Assembly: GCF_027474405.1 (NCBI RefSeq)
Contig: NZ_CP114871.1
Location: forward strand, 310,001-374,000
Origin: Caulobacter sp. NIBR2454
GTDB taxonomy: Bacteria; Pseudomonadota; Alphaproteobacteria; Caulobacterales; Caulobacteraceae
Reading direction: 5' to 3'
Length of the DNA stretch: 64,000 bases
Shown: positions 36,958-45,781 of the stretch, piece after piece
How the letters are laid out: each line of letters starts with the position of its first letter
How positions within the stretch are numbered: the stretch's first letter is position 1
The notes under the pieces: generated by a model
Databases searched by the model: none
What the model was told of the DNA's origin: nothing
The model's input: only the letters and a program-made list of their open reading frames with translations
Made by a program: the position numbers and the translations under genes

Positions 36958-39900
36958 TCCAGATGCATCGTTGGTGTGTTGTAGACCCCGAAGTGGCTGA
37001 TCATGTCGATCGACTCCGAAACCGCCTCATCGAGGCCCAGAGCGACAAGATACTGGTTTGACGCGGCGCTATAGCGGCCAAAGCTCGTGCCGGCTCCGAT
37101 CGACAGCATCTGACCGATCACAGCCGCCTTCATAAACAGATCGGGATTGTCGGACCCGCCCGCCAAACGAGTGAGGAAATCGATGTTCTCCGCTCGCCCG
37201 AAGAACGCGACAGCAGCGGCCGTATCCACGTAGTGGGACCTGGCCAGCTGGTCTCCGATGACCAGATCATAAGCGCTGCTGATTGTTTGACTGAATGTCA
37301 GGCCGGCATAGTCCTGCGCGAACTTCCCAGCGTTGGCTGAGCTGAGGGCCAGGTTGACCGAAAAGTTGATGTAGCGGCTCTCCTGATTAAAGGCCGCATA
37401 GTAGGCGTCGTTGAGGTCTTGCGCGTTGCCGGTCGAATTCACCAGCCAGGCGAGGCCGTCGGATGTCGGCGTCTTGCCTGTGAAGAACTGATACGTCTGC
37501 AGCGCCACGGCGGTGGCGGCGTCATGCAACTCGGCGATCCGCAGCAGAGCCTGGGGCTCTGAGATCACGCCCTTGGCGGCTTGGTCGGCGATCGACGCCA
37601 GATGCCGTTGCGTTGTCGCGTCAGGCGCGCGCCCAAGGCTCATTCGTTCGAATATCTCCACGCAGCCCGCGACGGTGGCCACTGGGCTGCCGGGTTCTTC
37701 GCCCTGGCCCGGCGGTGGCGGTGGCGGAGGCGGTGTCTCGATGAGCTCCGCCAGGGTGTAGGTGCGGTCGCTGAATTGAAAGGCCTCAAAATCGTACAGG
37801 GTGTCCGTGCCGTCTGGCGATCGGAAGCGAAGGTCTGTGACCAGCACTCCGCCGTCAGCTTGGACGGTGACGCTGTAGTTATTGCGGGCGACGGTCCAGG
37901 CCGCGGTATCGACATCACCGGGAGCAAAGGCCGTTGTCGGAGTTGAGCGCAAACCGACGTCGAGGGCCAGGGTGGAGCGGTCGTCGCCGTAGAGGAGGTC
38001 ATCGCCCTGCTGGCCGTAGATGGTGTCGGAACCTTCTCCCCCAACGATCTCGTCGTCGCCGCGGCCGCCCGCGAGGGTGTCGTCGCCGCCCGCGCCTTCG
38101 ATAAGGTCGTCGCCGTCTCCGCCAGATAGATCGTCTTTCGCGGCCCCGCCGCCCAAGCCGATCGAGCCTTCGTAGACGAACGTGGTCATGCCGTTGAGCG
38201 TCTCAGGGGCGAAGTCTCCCGGGTGCCACCCGAGGATCGTCATCACGGTGTGGTCCGTCCCATGGGTGATGCGCAGCGTGCCGCCTTCACGAGGGTTCGC
38301 CCATGGGGTGTAATTCAGTTGAGCGCCGTCATAGTCGCCCAACAGCGTAATGCGGTCGCCGTCGCCGAGGTCGGTGATGGTGTCGTTCTGGAATTGGGCG
38401 AAGGAGCCAGCGAAGACGTCACGCCCCAATCCGCCGGTGATTTCGTCGGCCCCTTCCCCTAGGAGAAAGACCTCCGAGCCGTCCGTATAGGCCACACCCC
38501 GCAGAAGGGCTGGCCGGATAGGACTGGCGCCGTCGAGTTCGCCACCGGCATCAGACGCTACGGCGACGTTGAACACGCTGCTCGGGGCGCCGTCGAAGCC
38601 CAGGTCGTTGAGGACCTCATCGTAGCCGTCCAGTCGCAGGGACGAGGCCAAATAATGGTCCATTGAATGTTGAACGGTAGGCAGATCACTTTCTTGAAGC
38701 GACACGCGGATCACACCGCCCGATGTGCGGTAGTCGCGAGGGTTGTCGACGAATTTATCGAGCAACCAGGCTAGGCCCCAGGCGAGAGGGCCGAGTCCCC
38801 GTGCAATGTCGCCAGCGAATGGCACTAGGTCAGCCGTGTGCTCGACATGCAGCATCCGCGGATCGCCGGTGTTTTTCTCGGCCCCCGGCGAGCCGAAGCT
38901 GACCGCACTAAAGCGATCGTCGAACTGGACGCGCTCGTCCTGCATGAACAGCTGCGCCATGGCGCCGCCCAAGCTGTGGCCGGTGACATAGACCCGATCG
39001 ATCGCTTCACCGCCGCGGGTGTGACCGTCGTTGTTCACGTAATCCAGCACCGCCTGAATCAGCGGCTCATACTTGGCGTAGTGCATGGCGAACTGCGGAT
39101 AGTCCGCCAGGTCGGACCCCTGATCAGTGCCCCGGAAGGCCAGCATCAGCGTGTTCTGGCCGGCCACCTTACCGAAGTAGACATGGGCGTTGGCGTTGAT
39201 GAGAGGTCCGCCTGGACCTGGCGCTTCTTCGAAGGCGTCATAGACCCCGTTCTTGAAGTTGTAGCCCCACTCTTCTTCCTCCTGCATGGCCCCCATGCGG
39301 ATGCCGAGCTCCAGCGCCGATAGAGGCCGCCAGCCGTAGCCGAGGCTCGCCTCGTCCTCGTAGGAGGCCAGGGCCGCTCGCGCGAACATCTCCAAGGGGC
39401 CCTGGCTCTCGACCTCGTTGTCCGGAAGCTCTTCGAACAGTGCGCGTTCGATGCGGATCATACGATCGACTTCGCCGTCTAGCAGCGAGGTGCTGGTGGT
39501 GACGAACTGGCCGATCTCGTTGTCGAACGCGTCCTCGAACTCGTAGTTCGAGGCCCGGCCCAGCATGTAGACCGTGTCGATGTCGTCGCCGATTTCCTGG
39601 TTGTCGCCACCATCAATGATGTCATCGCCATCATCGTTGGTGAACTTGTCGTCGCCCCAGTCACCGAAAAGGACATCGTCGCCATCGTCGCCAGCCAGGA
39701 TATCGTCACCCCGGCCCCCATCCAGGTGATCGTCCCCGTCGCCGCCTTCGATCCGGTCGTCGCCCTCGCCGCCGAACAGGGCGTCGTCGTCCGCGCCGCC
39801 GTCCAGCTCGTCGTCACCCTCCTCGCCGTAGAGGTCGTCTTCGCCGGCGCCGCCAAACAGGAAGTCGTCCCCGCCTGCGGCTTCTTGGCCTTCGTCGCCC

Positions 39901-41273
39901 GAGATGACGTCGTCGCCGTCGCCACCGTAAATCTCGTCGTCGCCCAGCCCGCCATAAGCCTCGTCGTCGCCCTCACGCAGATAGACAAGGTCGTCGCCCA
40001 CCGAGGCGTGGACCTTGTCGTCGCCGGCAAGGGCGTCAATCCGATCATCCCGCCCGGTGCCGATCAGCTCGTCTTCGTCAGGCGTTCCCATGATCCAGGC
40101 GTCTGGATCGGGAAATTCTTGTTCGCCCCCTTGCCCCTCACCGCTCCAAAGCGGATTTTCCACGCGATAGACGTCGTGTGCGCCGTTGGTATCCCCAGCC
40201 ACCATCGGCCGGTTGGTTACAAAGCTCACATAGTGGCCGTTCGGGGAAAAGCGGACATCCAAGAACGGGTTGGATGTCGCCCCCTCGACCATGGCCAATT
40301 CGTGGATTACCGGCGTGTGTGAGCCGGCATTGGTCGAAATGCCATCCCAGACATATATCGCCCATCCGCCGTTGAACTCATGGGTTGTGTAATCGAAGTT
40401 CGAAGTAAATACAGTCCAGAGTTCCCCTTTCAATCCTCGGACTTGTTCTAAATATGTCGGCTTGGTGGAATTGGGTAGCGAGAACAAATAGGCTCCATAT
40501 AGCATCTCGCTAACATTTCTATATGCATTGCTCCACTGAATTTGTCCGAAAAGCCCCGAGTCTCCCAATATTCCCCAGGAAAAATTCCAGTTGTCTGCGG
40601 ATGAGCTTAAGCTATTGGAGTAGTTATTACCAATAAGTGATCCCGTGTCGCGCCGCATTGTGTAGCTCTTGGATTCGGCCCAATGCAGTTCATTTGTATG
40701 TTCTCCATCGGCAACCCAGAATATGCCCTGGTAGTTCATACGCTTTCCAGAATAGGTCCAGCTTTCGTCTGTATCGACAAGCACCTCACCCGTTTGGACG
40801 TTCTTGATCAGGCCTCGATCGTCACCCGGAAGATCAACCGAGCGGTCTTCGAAATAGGCTATGTTCTGACCATCCGCCGAGATGGCTCCATCGAAGAAGC
40901 AGTCGTACTCAAGACTGTCGCTGATCATGCGCACTTCGCCACTGTCGCGATCAAGAACGAACACGTCGAAGCGTCCGTCCTCGTCACCCTCGACGACATT
41001 GTCGGCGTCGGAGCTCCACGCCACATAGCGGCCGTCGGCGCTGATGCCGACACCCCGCACATCGCCCCCGACGCCGGTCCGGGTGATCAGTTGGGTGGAG
41101 TCCGTCTCCATGTCTCGCAGATAGATTTGCGCGCCGCGTGGCGGCCCACCAAGGATGTCGGCGGCCGTGCTCATGAAGACGACATAGCGGCCGTCATTGG
41201 ACATGGCGCCGCCCAAGGCGGGGCCGTCGGATTGTTCATTCCGCCAGTTGAGATTGACGCGTTCGATGGGCAT
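36948..41273 (-). CDS. RTX protein with PD40-like repeats, class 3 lipase domain and RsaA-like C-terminal anchor
   Basis: Numbered from ATG 41273 (GGAG 6 bases upstream), the 1441 residues fall into modules. About 1-385: PD40/TolB-like repeats (ISADGRYVAWSSD, FSPNGHYVSF). About 395-556: calcium-binding nonapeptides (GGDGDDxxx). About 600-870: class 3 lipase with nucleophile Ser767 in VTGHSLGGAMAQL, acid in HTADLVPF and histidine in HSMDHY. About 1040-1100: second RTX block. Then a poly-proline linker and about 1197-1441: a domain with TAVALQTYQFFTGKTP, DLNDAYYAAFNQESRYINFS and AAVAFFGRAENIDFLTRL, which I recall as closely like RsaA residues 1-249, the part that binds O-antigen. No signal peptide, as expected for type I export. 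Residues about 198-277 are encoded by an AT-richer patch. Confidence 0.85.
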   Translation of the reverse strand: MPIERVNLNWRNEQSDGPALGGAMSNDGRYVVFMSTAADILGGPPRGAQIYLRDMETDSTQLITRTGVGGDVRGVGISADGRYVAWSSDADNVVEGDEDGRFDVFVLDRDSGEVRMISDSLEYDCFFDGAISADGQNIAYFEDRSVDLPGDDRGLIKNVQTGEVLVDTDESWTYSGKRMNYQGIFWVADGEHTNELHWAESKSYTMRRDTGSLIGNNYSNSLSSSADNWNFSWGILGDSGLFGQIQWSNAYRNVSEMLYGAYLFSLPNSTKPTYLEQVRGLKGELWTVFTSNFDYTTHEFNGGWAIYVWDGISTNAGSHTPVIHELAMVEGATSNPFLDVRFSPNGHYVSFVTNRPMVAGDTNGAHDVYRVENPLWSGEGQGGEQEFPDPDAWIMGTPDEDELIGTGRDDRIDALAGDDKVHASVGDDLVYLREGDDEAYGGLGDDEIYGGDGDDVISGDEGQEAAGGDDFLFGGAGEDDLYGEEGDDELDGGADDDALFGGEGDDRIEGGDGDDHLDGGRGDDILAGDDGDDVLFGDWGDDKFTNDDGDDIIDGGDNQEIGDDIDTVYMLGRASNYEFEDAFDNEIGQFVTTSTSLLDGEVDRMIRIERALFEELPDNEVESQGPLEMFARAALASYEDEASLGYGWRPLSALELGIRMGAMQEEEEWGYNFKNGVYDAFEEAPGPGGPLINANAHVYFGKVAGQNTLMLAFRGTDQGSDLADYPQFAMHYAKYEPLIQAVLDYVNNDGHTRGGEAIDRVYVTGHSLGGAMAQLFMQDERVQFDDRFSAVSFGSPGAEKNTGDPRMLHVEHTADLVPFAGDIARGLGPLAWGLAWLLDKFVDNPRDYRTSGGVIRVSLQESDLPTVQHSMDHYLASSLRLDGYDEVLNDLGFDGAPSSVFNVAVASDAGGELDGASPIRPALLRGVAYTDGSEVFLLGEGADEITGGLGRDVFAGSFAQFQNDTITDLGDGDRITLLGDYDGAQLNYTPWANPREGGTLRITHGTDHTVMTILGWHPGDFAPETLNGMTTFVYEGSIGLGGGAAKDDLSGGDGDDLIEGAGGDDTLAGGRGDDEIVGGEGSDTIYGQQGDDLLYGDDRSTLALDVGLRSTPTTAFAPGDVDTAAWTVARNNYSVTVQADGGVLVTDLRFRSPDGTDTLYDFEAFQFSDRTYTLAELIETPPPPPPPPGQGEEPGSPVATVAGCVEIFERMSLGRAPDATTQRHLASIADQAAKGVISEPQALLRIAELHDAATAVALQTYQFFTGKTPTSDGLAWLVNSTGNAQDLNDAYYAAFNQESRYINFSVNLALSSANAGKFAQDYAGLTFSQTISSAYDLVIGDQLARSHYVDTAAAVAFFGRAENIDFLTRLAGGSDNPDLFMKAAVIGQMLSIGAGTSFGRYSAASNQYLVALGLDEAVSESIDMISHFGVYNTPTMHLDWA
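37975..38155 (-). repeat. Second RTX calcium-binding repeat block
   Basis: Nonapeptides such as GGDGDDLIE, GAGGDDTLA, GGRGDDEIV and GGEGSDTIY occur in series and predict a calcium-dependent beta-roll just before the linker and RsaA-like domain. Confidence 0.85.
39605..40090 (-). repeat. Main RTX calcium-binding repeat block
   Basis: About seventeen consecutive nonapeptide units with G-x-G-D-D cores (for example GGDGDDVIS, GGEGDDRIE, GGRGDDILA). At DNA level it appears as repeated GTCGTCGCC runs on the plus strand. It separates the propeller from the lipase domain. Confidence 0.88.
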
Positions 41274-41309
41274 GGCCGACTCCATCCACTTTGGAAACTA
41301 AGTAGATGA

Positions 41310-41321
41310 GTAAGTCCTTAC
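41310..41321. promoter_or_regulatory. Palindrome upstream of the RTX gene
   Basis: GTAAG and CTTAC with a 2-base centre form a 12-bp palindrome 37 bases upstream of the RTX start. It is a possible operator. The remainder of 41274-41405 holds nothing recognised. Confidence 0.3.
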
Positions 41322-41405
41322 GCTATGCTGCGGCGCGGCGTATCGATGAGCGGCTTGATTTGTGCGGCGAACGGCGCGGCCTTGAGGGGGTGAGCCGGTT
41401 CAGGG

Positions 41406-42365
41406 TTATTCGGGCGTTAACCCATTGTTGTTGGGCGATACTTTGCTGCGCGCCAGGGCCTTGAGGCTGAGGTGACGCTTGCGGCGGCGTTCGCTCGCCG
41501 TCGGCTTGGGCGCGGGCGGGTGCAGGGGCGGCAGGTCGGCCTGGGCGTCCTCGGACAGGATGCGGATCGCCAGCAGCAGGTCCGACTTGGTCGAGCCCTC
41601 GTCCTCGCGCGCCGTCCACACCCGCACCGCGCCTTCGACGAAGGCTTCGCTCATGGCGGTGATCTCAACCACCGGGGGCGGGTCCTTGCGGATGCGCGGG
41701 TCGGCGGCGATGCGCGCGTTCAGCGCCTCCAGCATGGCGGGAATGTCCGTCTTGTAGGGGACCTTCCAGACCAGGTCGGCGCGATGGCGCGGATAGTGGG
41801 TGTAGTTGAGGATCACATCCCCGAAGACCTTGCCGTTAGGCACGATGACCTTGGTGTTGTCCCCCATGGCCAGTTCGGTGACGAACAGATCCAGCGATGT
41901 GACCACGCCCTTGCGGGTCGCCGTCTCTATGGTGTCTCCCACTCGATAGGGGCGGAAGATCAGCAGCATCACGCCGGCCGCCACGTTCGACAGTGTTCCC
42001 TGCAGCGCCAGACCGACCGCCAGAGACGCCGCGCCCAGCACCGCCAGGATGGATGTCGTCTGCACGCCCAGCTGCTGCAGCACGGCGATGACGCCCACGA
42101 AAATGATCACATAGCGCGTCAAGGACGCGCCAAAGCTGGCCAGGGTCGGATCGGGATTGCGCCGATGAACGCGGGTCAGAGAGCGCCGCACAACGCCTGA
42201 CAGCGTCTTGGCCAGCCAGAAGGTGACCAGCAGGATGATGACGGCGACAACGAAATTGACGGCGAAGGAGCCGAGCACGTCCACGGCCTTGCGAACGAGA
42301 TTCTCGTCCAGGGTGATCGGGTTGCGAACGGCCTGTTCGATTTCCTGCGGTGCGTTTGTCTGCAT
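41406..42365 (-). CDS. Small-conductance mechanosensitive channel (MscS family)
   Basis: This 319-residue inner-membrane channel has two N-terminal helices (NFVVAVIILLVTFWLA; YVIIFVGVIAVLQQL) and the pore helix AVLGAASLAVGLALQGTLSN, the signature of MscS TM3. The beta domain begins at FRPYRVGDTIE, and the PNGKVFGDVILNY segment is typical. The C-terminal tail is basic and longer than in E. coli MscS. It protects against hypo-osmotic shock. Confidence 0.93.
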   Translation of the reverse strand: MQTNAPQEIEQAVRNPITLDENLVRKAVDVLGSFAVNFVVAVIILLVTFWLAKTLSGVVRRSLTRVHRRNPDPTLASFGASLTRYVIIFVGVIAVLQQLGVQTTSILAVLGAASLAVGLALQGTLSNVAAGVMLLIFRPYRVGDTIETATRKGVVTSLDLFVTELAMGDNTKVIVPNGKVFGDVILNYTHYPRHRADLVWKVPYKTDIPAMLEALNARIAADPRIRKDPPPVVEITAMSEAFVEGAVRVWTAREDEGSTKSDLLLAIRILSEDAQADLPPLHPPAPKPTASERRRKRHLSLKALARSKVSPNNNGLTPE

Positions 42366-42506
42366 GTCTTTGGAATATAGCTGCGCCCCGGCTCGTCAAC
42401 GGTCCCTCTCGCACGAGGTTCCGCTCAGGCTTCCCAGGCGGGCTTTGACCTGCCCCCCGCCTTGGGTGTTAGGAAGAAGCACGACCGCGTCCTGGAGGGA
42501 GAGCCC

Positions 42507-43694
42507 TTGCCGAAGTCCGACACGCCTTCGCCTGTCCTTGATCCGCGCCGCCGGCGGCGGTTGGCGCATAGCCCCGCCGGGGCTGAGCCGAGGGGTTTCG
42601 AAGGCGTTCGTCTGACGGTCACCGAGGCGCAGGACGCCCTGACGGCGGCCGCCGACCGCATAGCGGCGCCCCGTTCCTTGTGGTCGCGCACGCCGTTCGA
42701 AATCCTGGCCGTATCGGGCGGAGCCGCAGGCGGCGCGTTCGGAGCCGGCATATTGGTCGGTCTTTCGCGGGCCGGCCGCAGACCCAACTTCGCCATCGTC
42801 ACGGGCGTTTCGACCGGGGCCCTGATCGCGCCCTTCGCCTTCCTCGGCTCGGCGTGGGATGAGCGACTGACCGAAGCTTATACCGGAGGGCATGCCGCGC
42901 GCCTCCTGACACTGCGCAAGGCGATTCCAGGGCTGGGCGGGCTATTACGCGCCGAGTCGATGGACGCGCTCATCGCCCCGTTCGTGGACGAGGACCTGCT
43001 GCTGGCCGTAGCCCGCGCCCATGCCGAGGGGCGGCGGCTGTTCGTGGCGACCACCGACCTTGATCGTCAGCAGGCCTGCATCTGGGACATGGGGGCGATC
43101 GCCTCCTACGCCCGACCTGGCGACAGCGATGCAGCCCTGAAGTTGTTCCGGGACGTCCTGGCCGCCTCCGCCAGCCTGCCCGGCCTGTTCCCGCCGCGTC
43201 TGATCGCCAGCCGCGCTGACGATGAGGATTTCGAAGAGATGCATGTGGACGGCGGTGTCGCCGCTCCCCTGTTCATCCTGCCCGAGGCGCTGCTGCGCGA
43301 CCGCAACATCGGTCGCCGTTTCCGCGGCGGGCGGGTGAGAGTGATCGTCAACACCGTCCTGGATCCGGCGCCGCGAACCACGCCCAGCAATCTGCCCGCG
43401 ATCCTGATGCGCAGCTTCGACACCATGCTGCGGTTTTCCTACCGCCAGGCGATCAGCGTGGCCGCCACTTTCTGCGCGGGCGCGGGGGTTCCGCTGGAGA
43501 TCGCCTCAATCCCCTATGACCCCAATCACGGCAGCATGGTGAAATTCGACACCGACAGCATGCGGCGTATGTTCGACGCCGCCGTGGCGAGCGTCGCGGA
43601 GGGCAAGGCCTGGGTCACGGCGACGCCGGAGCCGGCGACGCTGAGCGGGATGTTCAGCCGCTCATTTCGCCCCGGAAAGCCCGCGCCGGTCTAG
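42507..43694 (+). CDS. Patatin-like phospholipase
   Basis: This 395-residue protein has the patatin hydrolase core: oxyanion loop AVSGGAAGGAFGAGIL, nucleophile Ser in TGVSTGALIAPFAF and the catalytic Asp in HVDGGVAAPL. I choose TTG 42507 because GGAGGGAGA lies 5-8 bases upstream; a more 5-prime TTG at 42462 has no ribosome site. A basic RRRRR stretch near the N-terminus follows. There is no clear signal peptide. Its stop shares a CTAG with the convergent sulfotransferase-like gene. Confidence 0.88.
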   Translation: MPKSDTPSPVLDPRRRRRLAHSPAGAEPRGFEGVRLTVTEAQDALTAAADRIAAPRSLWSRTPFEILAVSGGAAGGAFGAGILVGLSRAGRRPNFAIVTGVSTGALIAPFAFLGSAWDERLTEAYTGGHAARLLTLRKAIPGLGGLLRAESMDALIAPFVDEDLLLAVARAHAEGRRLFVATTDLDRQQACIWDMGAIASYARPGDSDAALKLFRDVLAASASLPGLFPPRLIASRADDEDFEEMHVDGGVAAPLFILPEALLRDRNIGRRFRGGRVRVIVNTVLDPAPRTTPSNLPAILMRSFDTMLRFSYRQAISVAATFCAGAGVPLEIASIPYDPNHGSMVKFDTDSMRRMFDAAVASVAEGKAWVTATPEPATLSGMFSRSFRPGKPAPV

Positions 43695-44461
43695 ACGGTC
43701 GCCAGGGCGGGCGTCATGCGCGTTTCGGCATGCGCGGCTTCGGGATAGGCGCAGATCGACGCATGCAGTCTGCGGGCCTGGGCCAGGACCAGCCGAGAAG
43801 CCCAGGACAGGTTCTGCTCCGGCCGCGCGCCGTCGAAACGGTGGCGGGTGGCGTAGGAGGTCTCTTCCTTGAAGCTTAGGCCCGTAGCGGCGCTGACCTT
43901 GGCGAAGACGGCGCGGCAGTCGACGGCCATATCCTCCATCTGGACGAAAGTGATTCCCCGCCGCAGCTTCCAGACCGAGCGGTAGTAGCCCAGCCAGCAT
44001 ACCAGGGCCGTGAAGGCCGTGAAGCGGACGCCCCAGGCCATGACATCGGCGCTATGCGAGCGGTGGCGCAGGGATAGGGCCGCTTCCAGCGGATCGCGGA
44101 TCATCACGACGGTCGGCACGCTCGACTCCACCGCTTCACGCAGGGCGAAGGCGCGGTGGGAATGAGAGTGGACGCGGTGGATATCCGAGGGCGCGACGTT
44201 GCCAACTAGGAAGCTGTTGCCCGAATGGCGAAAGCCTTCGATGACCACGGCGTCGGCGGCCAGGGCCGGTTCTTCCTGAACCTCTTCATTGCGGTGGAAC
44301 AGCTTGTTGCCCGTGCGGCGAACCAGGCGATAGGCGCGATAATTGTCGGCAAGCAGCCAGTAGCTGGCGCACACCACGGCGCTCAACGCCAGGCCCGAAA
44401 ATCCACGACCACGTGTCTTGTTCACTACAGACGCTCCCCCCGTCGTCATCCCCGCCTCCAT
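43691..44461 (-). CDS. Sulfotransferase-like protein with N-terminal membrane span
   Basis: This 256-residue protein has a hydrophobic N-terminal segment (GLALSAVVCASYWLLA) and a PAPS-binding-like loop VIEGFRHSGNSFL. A second conserved region, TVVMIRDPLEAALSLRHRS, resembles the 3-phosphate-binding Arg/Ser motif of sulfotransferases. The first loop is not the canonical PKTGTT form, so activity and donor are uncertain. It may modify a cell-surface glycan. It converges with the patatin gene. Confidence 0.65.
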   Translation of the reverse strand: MEAGMTTGGASVVNKTRGRGFSGLALSAVVCASYWLLADNYRAYRLVRRTGNKLFHRNEEVQEEPALAADAVVIEGFRHSGNSFLVGNVAPSDIHRVHSHSHRAFALREAVESSVPTVVMIRDPLEAALSLRHRSHSADVMAWGVRFTAFTALVCWLGYYRSVWKLRRGITFVQMEDMAVDCRAVFAKVSAATGLSFKEETSYATRHRFDGARPEQNLSWASRLVLAQARRLHASICAYPEAAHAETRMTPALATV

Positions 44462-44548
44462 GCGCGGACGACCTGCCCCCCAGCAGTTTGGAGAACAACG
44501 TTAAGGCAAAGTCTCGCCGTTAGTAAACTGTTAAGCTTACCGGAATGG

Positions 44549-45664
44549 TTAACCCGTCAGGCCCAGCATTATGATGGCCGTCAGGAACAGGCACAGGGTC
44601 ACCGCGCAGAAGTTCAGCAGCATGAACAGACGCCAACTGGTGGAGAAGACGCTTAGGCCATAGGCGCCTTTTAGCTGAGCGAACATATGGGCGGGTATCG
44701 CCAGCATGACGGCCAGACTGACCAAGTTCAGCTGGGCGCCGGCCCACATGGCCACTGAACCGAGCAGGAAGAGGATGGCGATGAAGGTCAGGGAGTAGAG
44801 AACGAACACCCCGTGATCGTAGAGCGTGAATCGCCGCTTCCACAGAAATAACAGGGCCACGAAGGGTATGGAGATCGGGATCAGCAAAAAGCTGAATTTG
44901 TAGAAGGTCTGTTGGATTTTATAGAGCGCCAGTTCCGGGTTCTGCAGCTTCTTATTGAGCTTTTTATCCAAGGCTTTGTTACCCGTGTTCGCCTTCAGCT
45001 CTCCCTTTGCGGCCAAGGACTGAATCTCCTTGGACCAGTCGGCGGAGATCACCGCGACGTCCGGCGGCGTGGGATCGCTCGACATCGCCTCGTTGGCCTC
45101 ATCAAGGGCCTTGCGCGCCGTTGCGATGCGAGCGTCGGCGGCCTGTCGTTGTTGCGCCGTGGCGCTGGCCGGCAAATTTTCCTTGGCTACTTCAGCCTGA
45201 GTCACCTCGTTGGCGGCGCGGAACAGGGTAGTGCCGCTCACCTCTGGCTTATTGTTGGCGGCCGGCTGGCCTTCCTGGCGGGCGGCGGGCGCGAAGCTAA
45301 GCAGCATGAACACCACGAAGACCGTGAAGAGATACATGCCGAGCGGCGAGACATAGCGCGAGCGTTTGCCCTCGACCCACTCGCGCGTCAGGCGGCCTGG
45401 ATTGAGGAACAGCAGCGGCAGGGTGCGCCAGATGCGGCTGTCGAAGTGCATGACCCCGTGCAAAATCTCCTCGCCAAGATGCAGCAGCGAGCGGTGGACG
45501 TGGGTGGGCTGGCCGCAGTTGGAGCAGAACTTCCCGCTGGTCTCCGCGCCGCAGTCAGCGCAGGTCCCGTGGTGGTCGCCCGCCTTGCCGGCAGGCCGCT
45601 CGACGGCCGCGCCGATCAAGCCGTTGGTGGCGCCTACGCCGGCCGCATCCAGATCCATGCCCAT
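44549..45664 (-). CDS. DUF3667-type zinc-ribbon membrane protein
   Basis: This 371-residue protein has an N-terminal zinc ribbon (CADCGAETSGKFCSNCGQ) followed by the conserved stretch THVHRSLLHLGEEILHG and PLLFLNPGRLTREWVEGKR. Five or so hydrophobic spans follow, with a long helical insert (about residues 140-240) between spans one and two. This is the DUF3667 layout. Function is unknown. The 87-base gap to the sulfotransferase-like gene downstream is AT-richer than its surroundings. Confidence 0.8.
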   Translation of the reverse strand: MGMDLDAAGVGATNGLIGAAVERPAGKAGDHHGTCADCGAETSGKFCSNCGQPTHVHRSLLHLGEEILHGVMHFDSRIWRTLPLLFLNPGRLTREWVEGKRSRYVSPLGMYLFTVFVVFMLLSFAPAARQEGQPAANNKPEVSGTTLFRAANEVTQAEVAKENLPASATAQQRQAADARIATARKALDEANEAMSSDPTPPDVAVISADWSKEIQSLAAKGELKANTGNKALDKKLNKKLQNPELALYKIQQTFYKFSFLLIPISIPFVALLFLWKRRFTLYDHGVFVLYSLTFIAILFLLGSVAMWAGAQLNLVSLAVMLAIPAHMFAQLKGAYGLSVFSTSWRLFMLLNFCAVTLCLFLTAIIMLGLTG

Positions 45665-45781
45665 CCCCTATGGCCAATCGCTGATCAATAGCGCCGTTCC
45701 GCCGGCCGGGCCATGGGCCGAAATACTCGGTTACAGGGATTGTCTCGAAAGCGGCGCCGGACGGCCTTAAGAGGCCGCTTT

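Noticed and set aside
39605..40090. Short-period DNA repeats that could suggest a CRISPR array
   Set aside because: The repeats are in frame and encode RTX nonapeptides; there are no constant repeats with unique spacers.
36948..41273. Assignment of the RTX protein as the S-layer protein itself
   Set aside because: It has a lipase core and acidic RTX blocks, unlike the Ala/Thr-rich S-layer lattice; only the terminal domain is RsaA-like.
41323..41619. 98-codon minus-strand frame before the MscS gene end
   Set aside because: Out of frame with MscS and rich in Arg/Pro/Ala shadow sequence.
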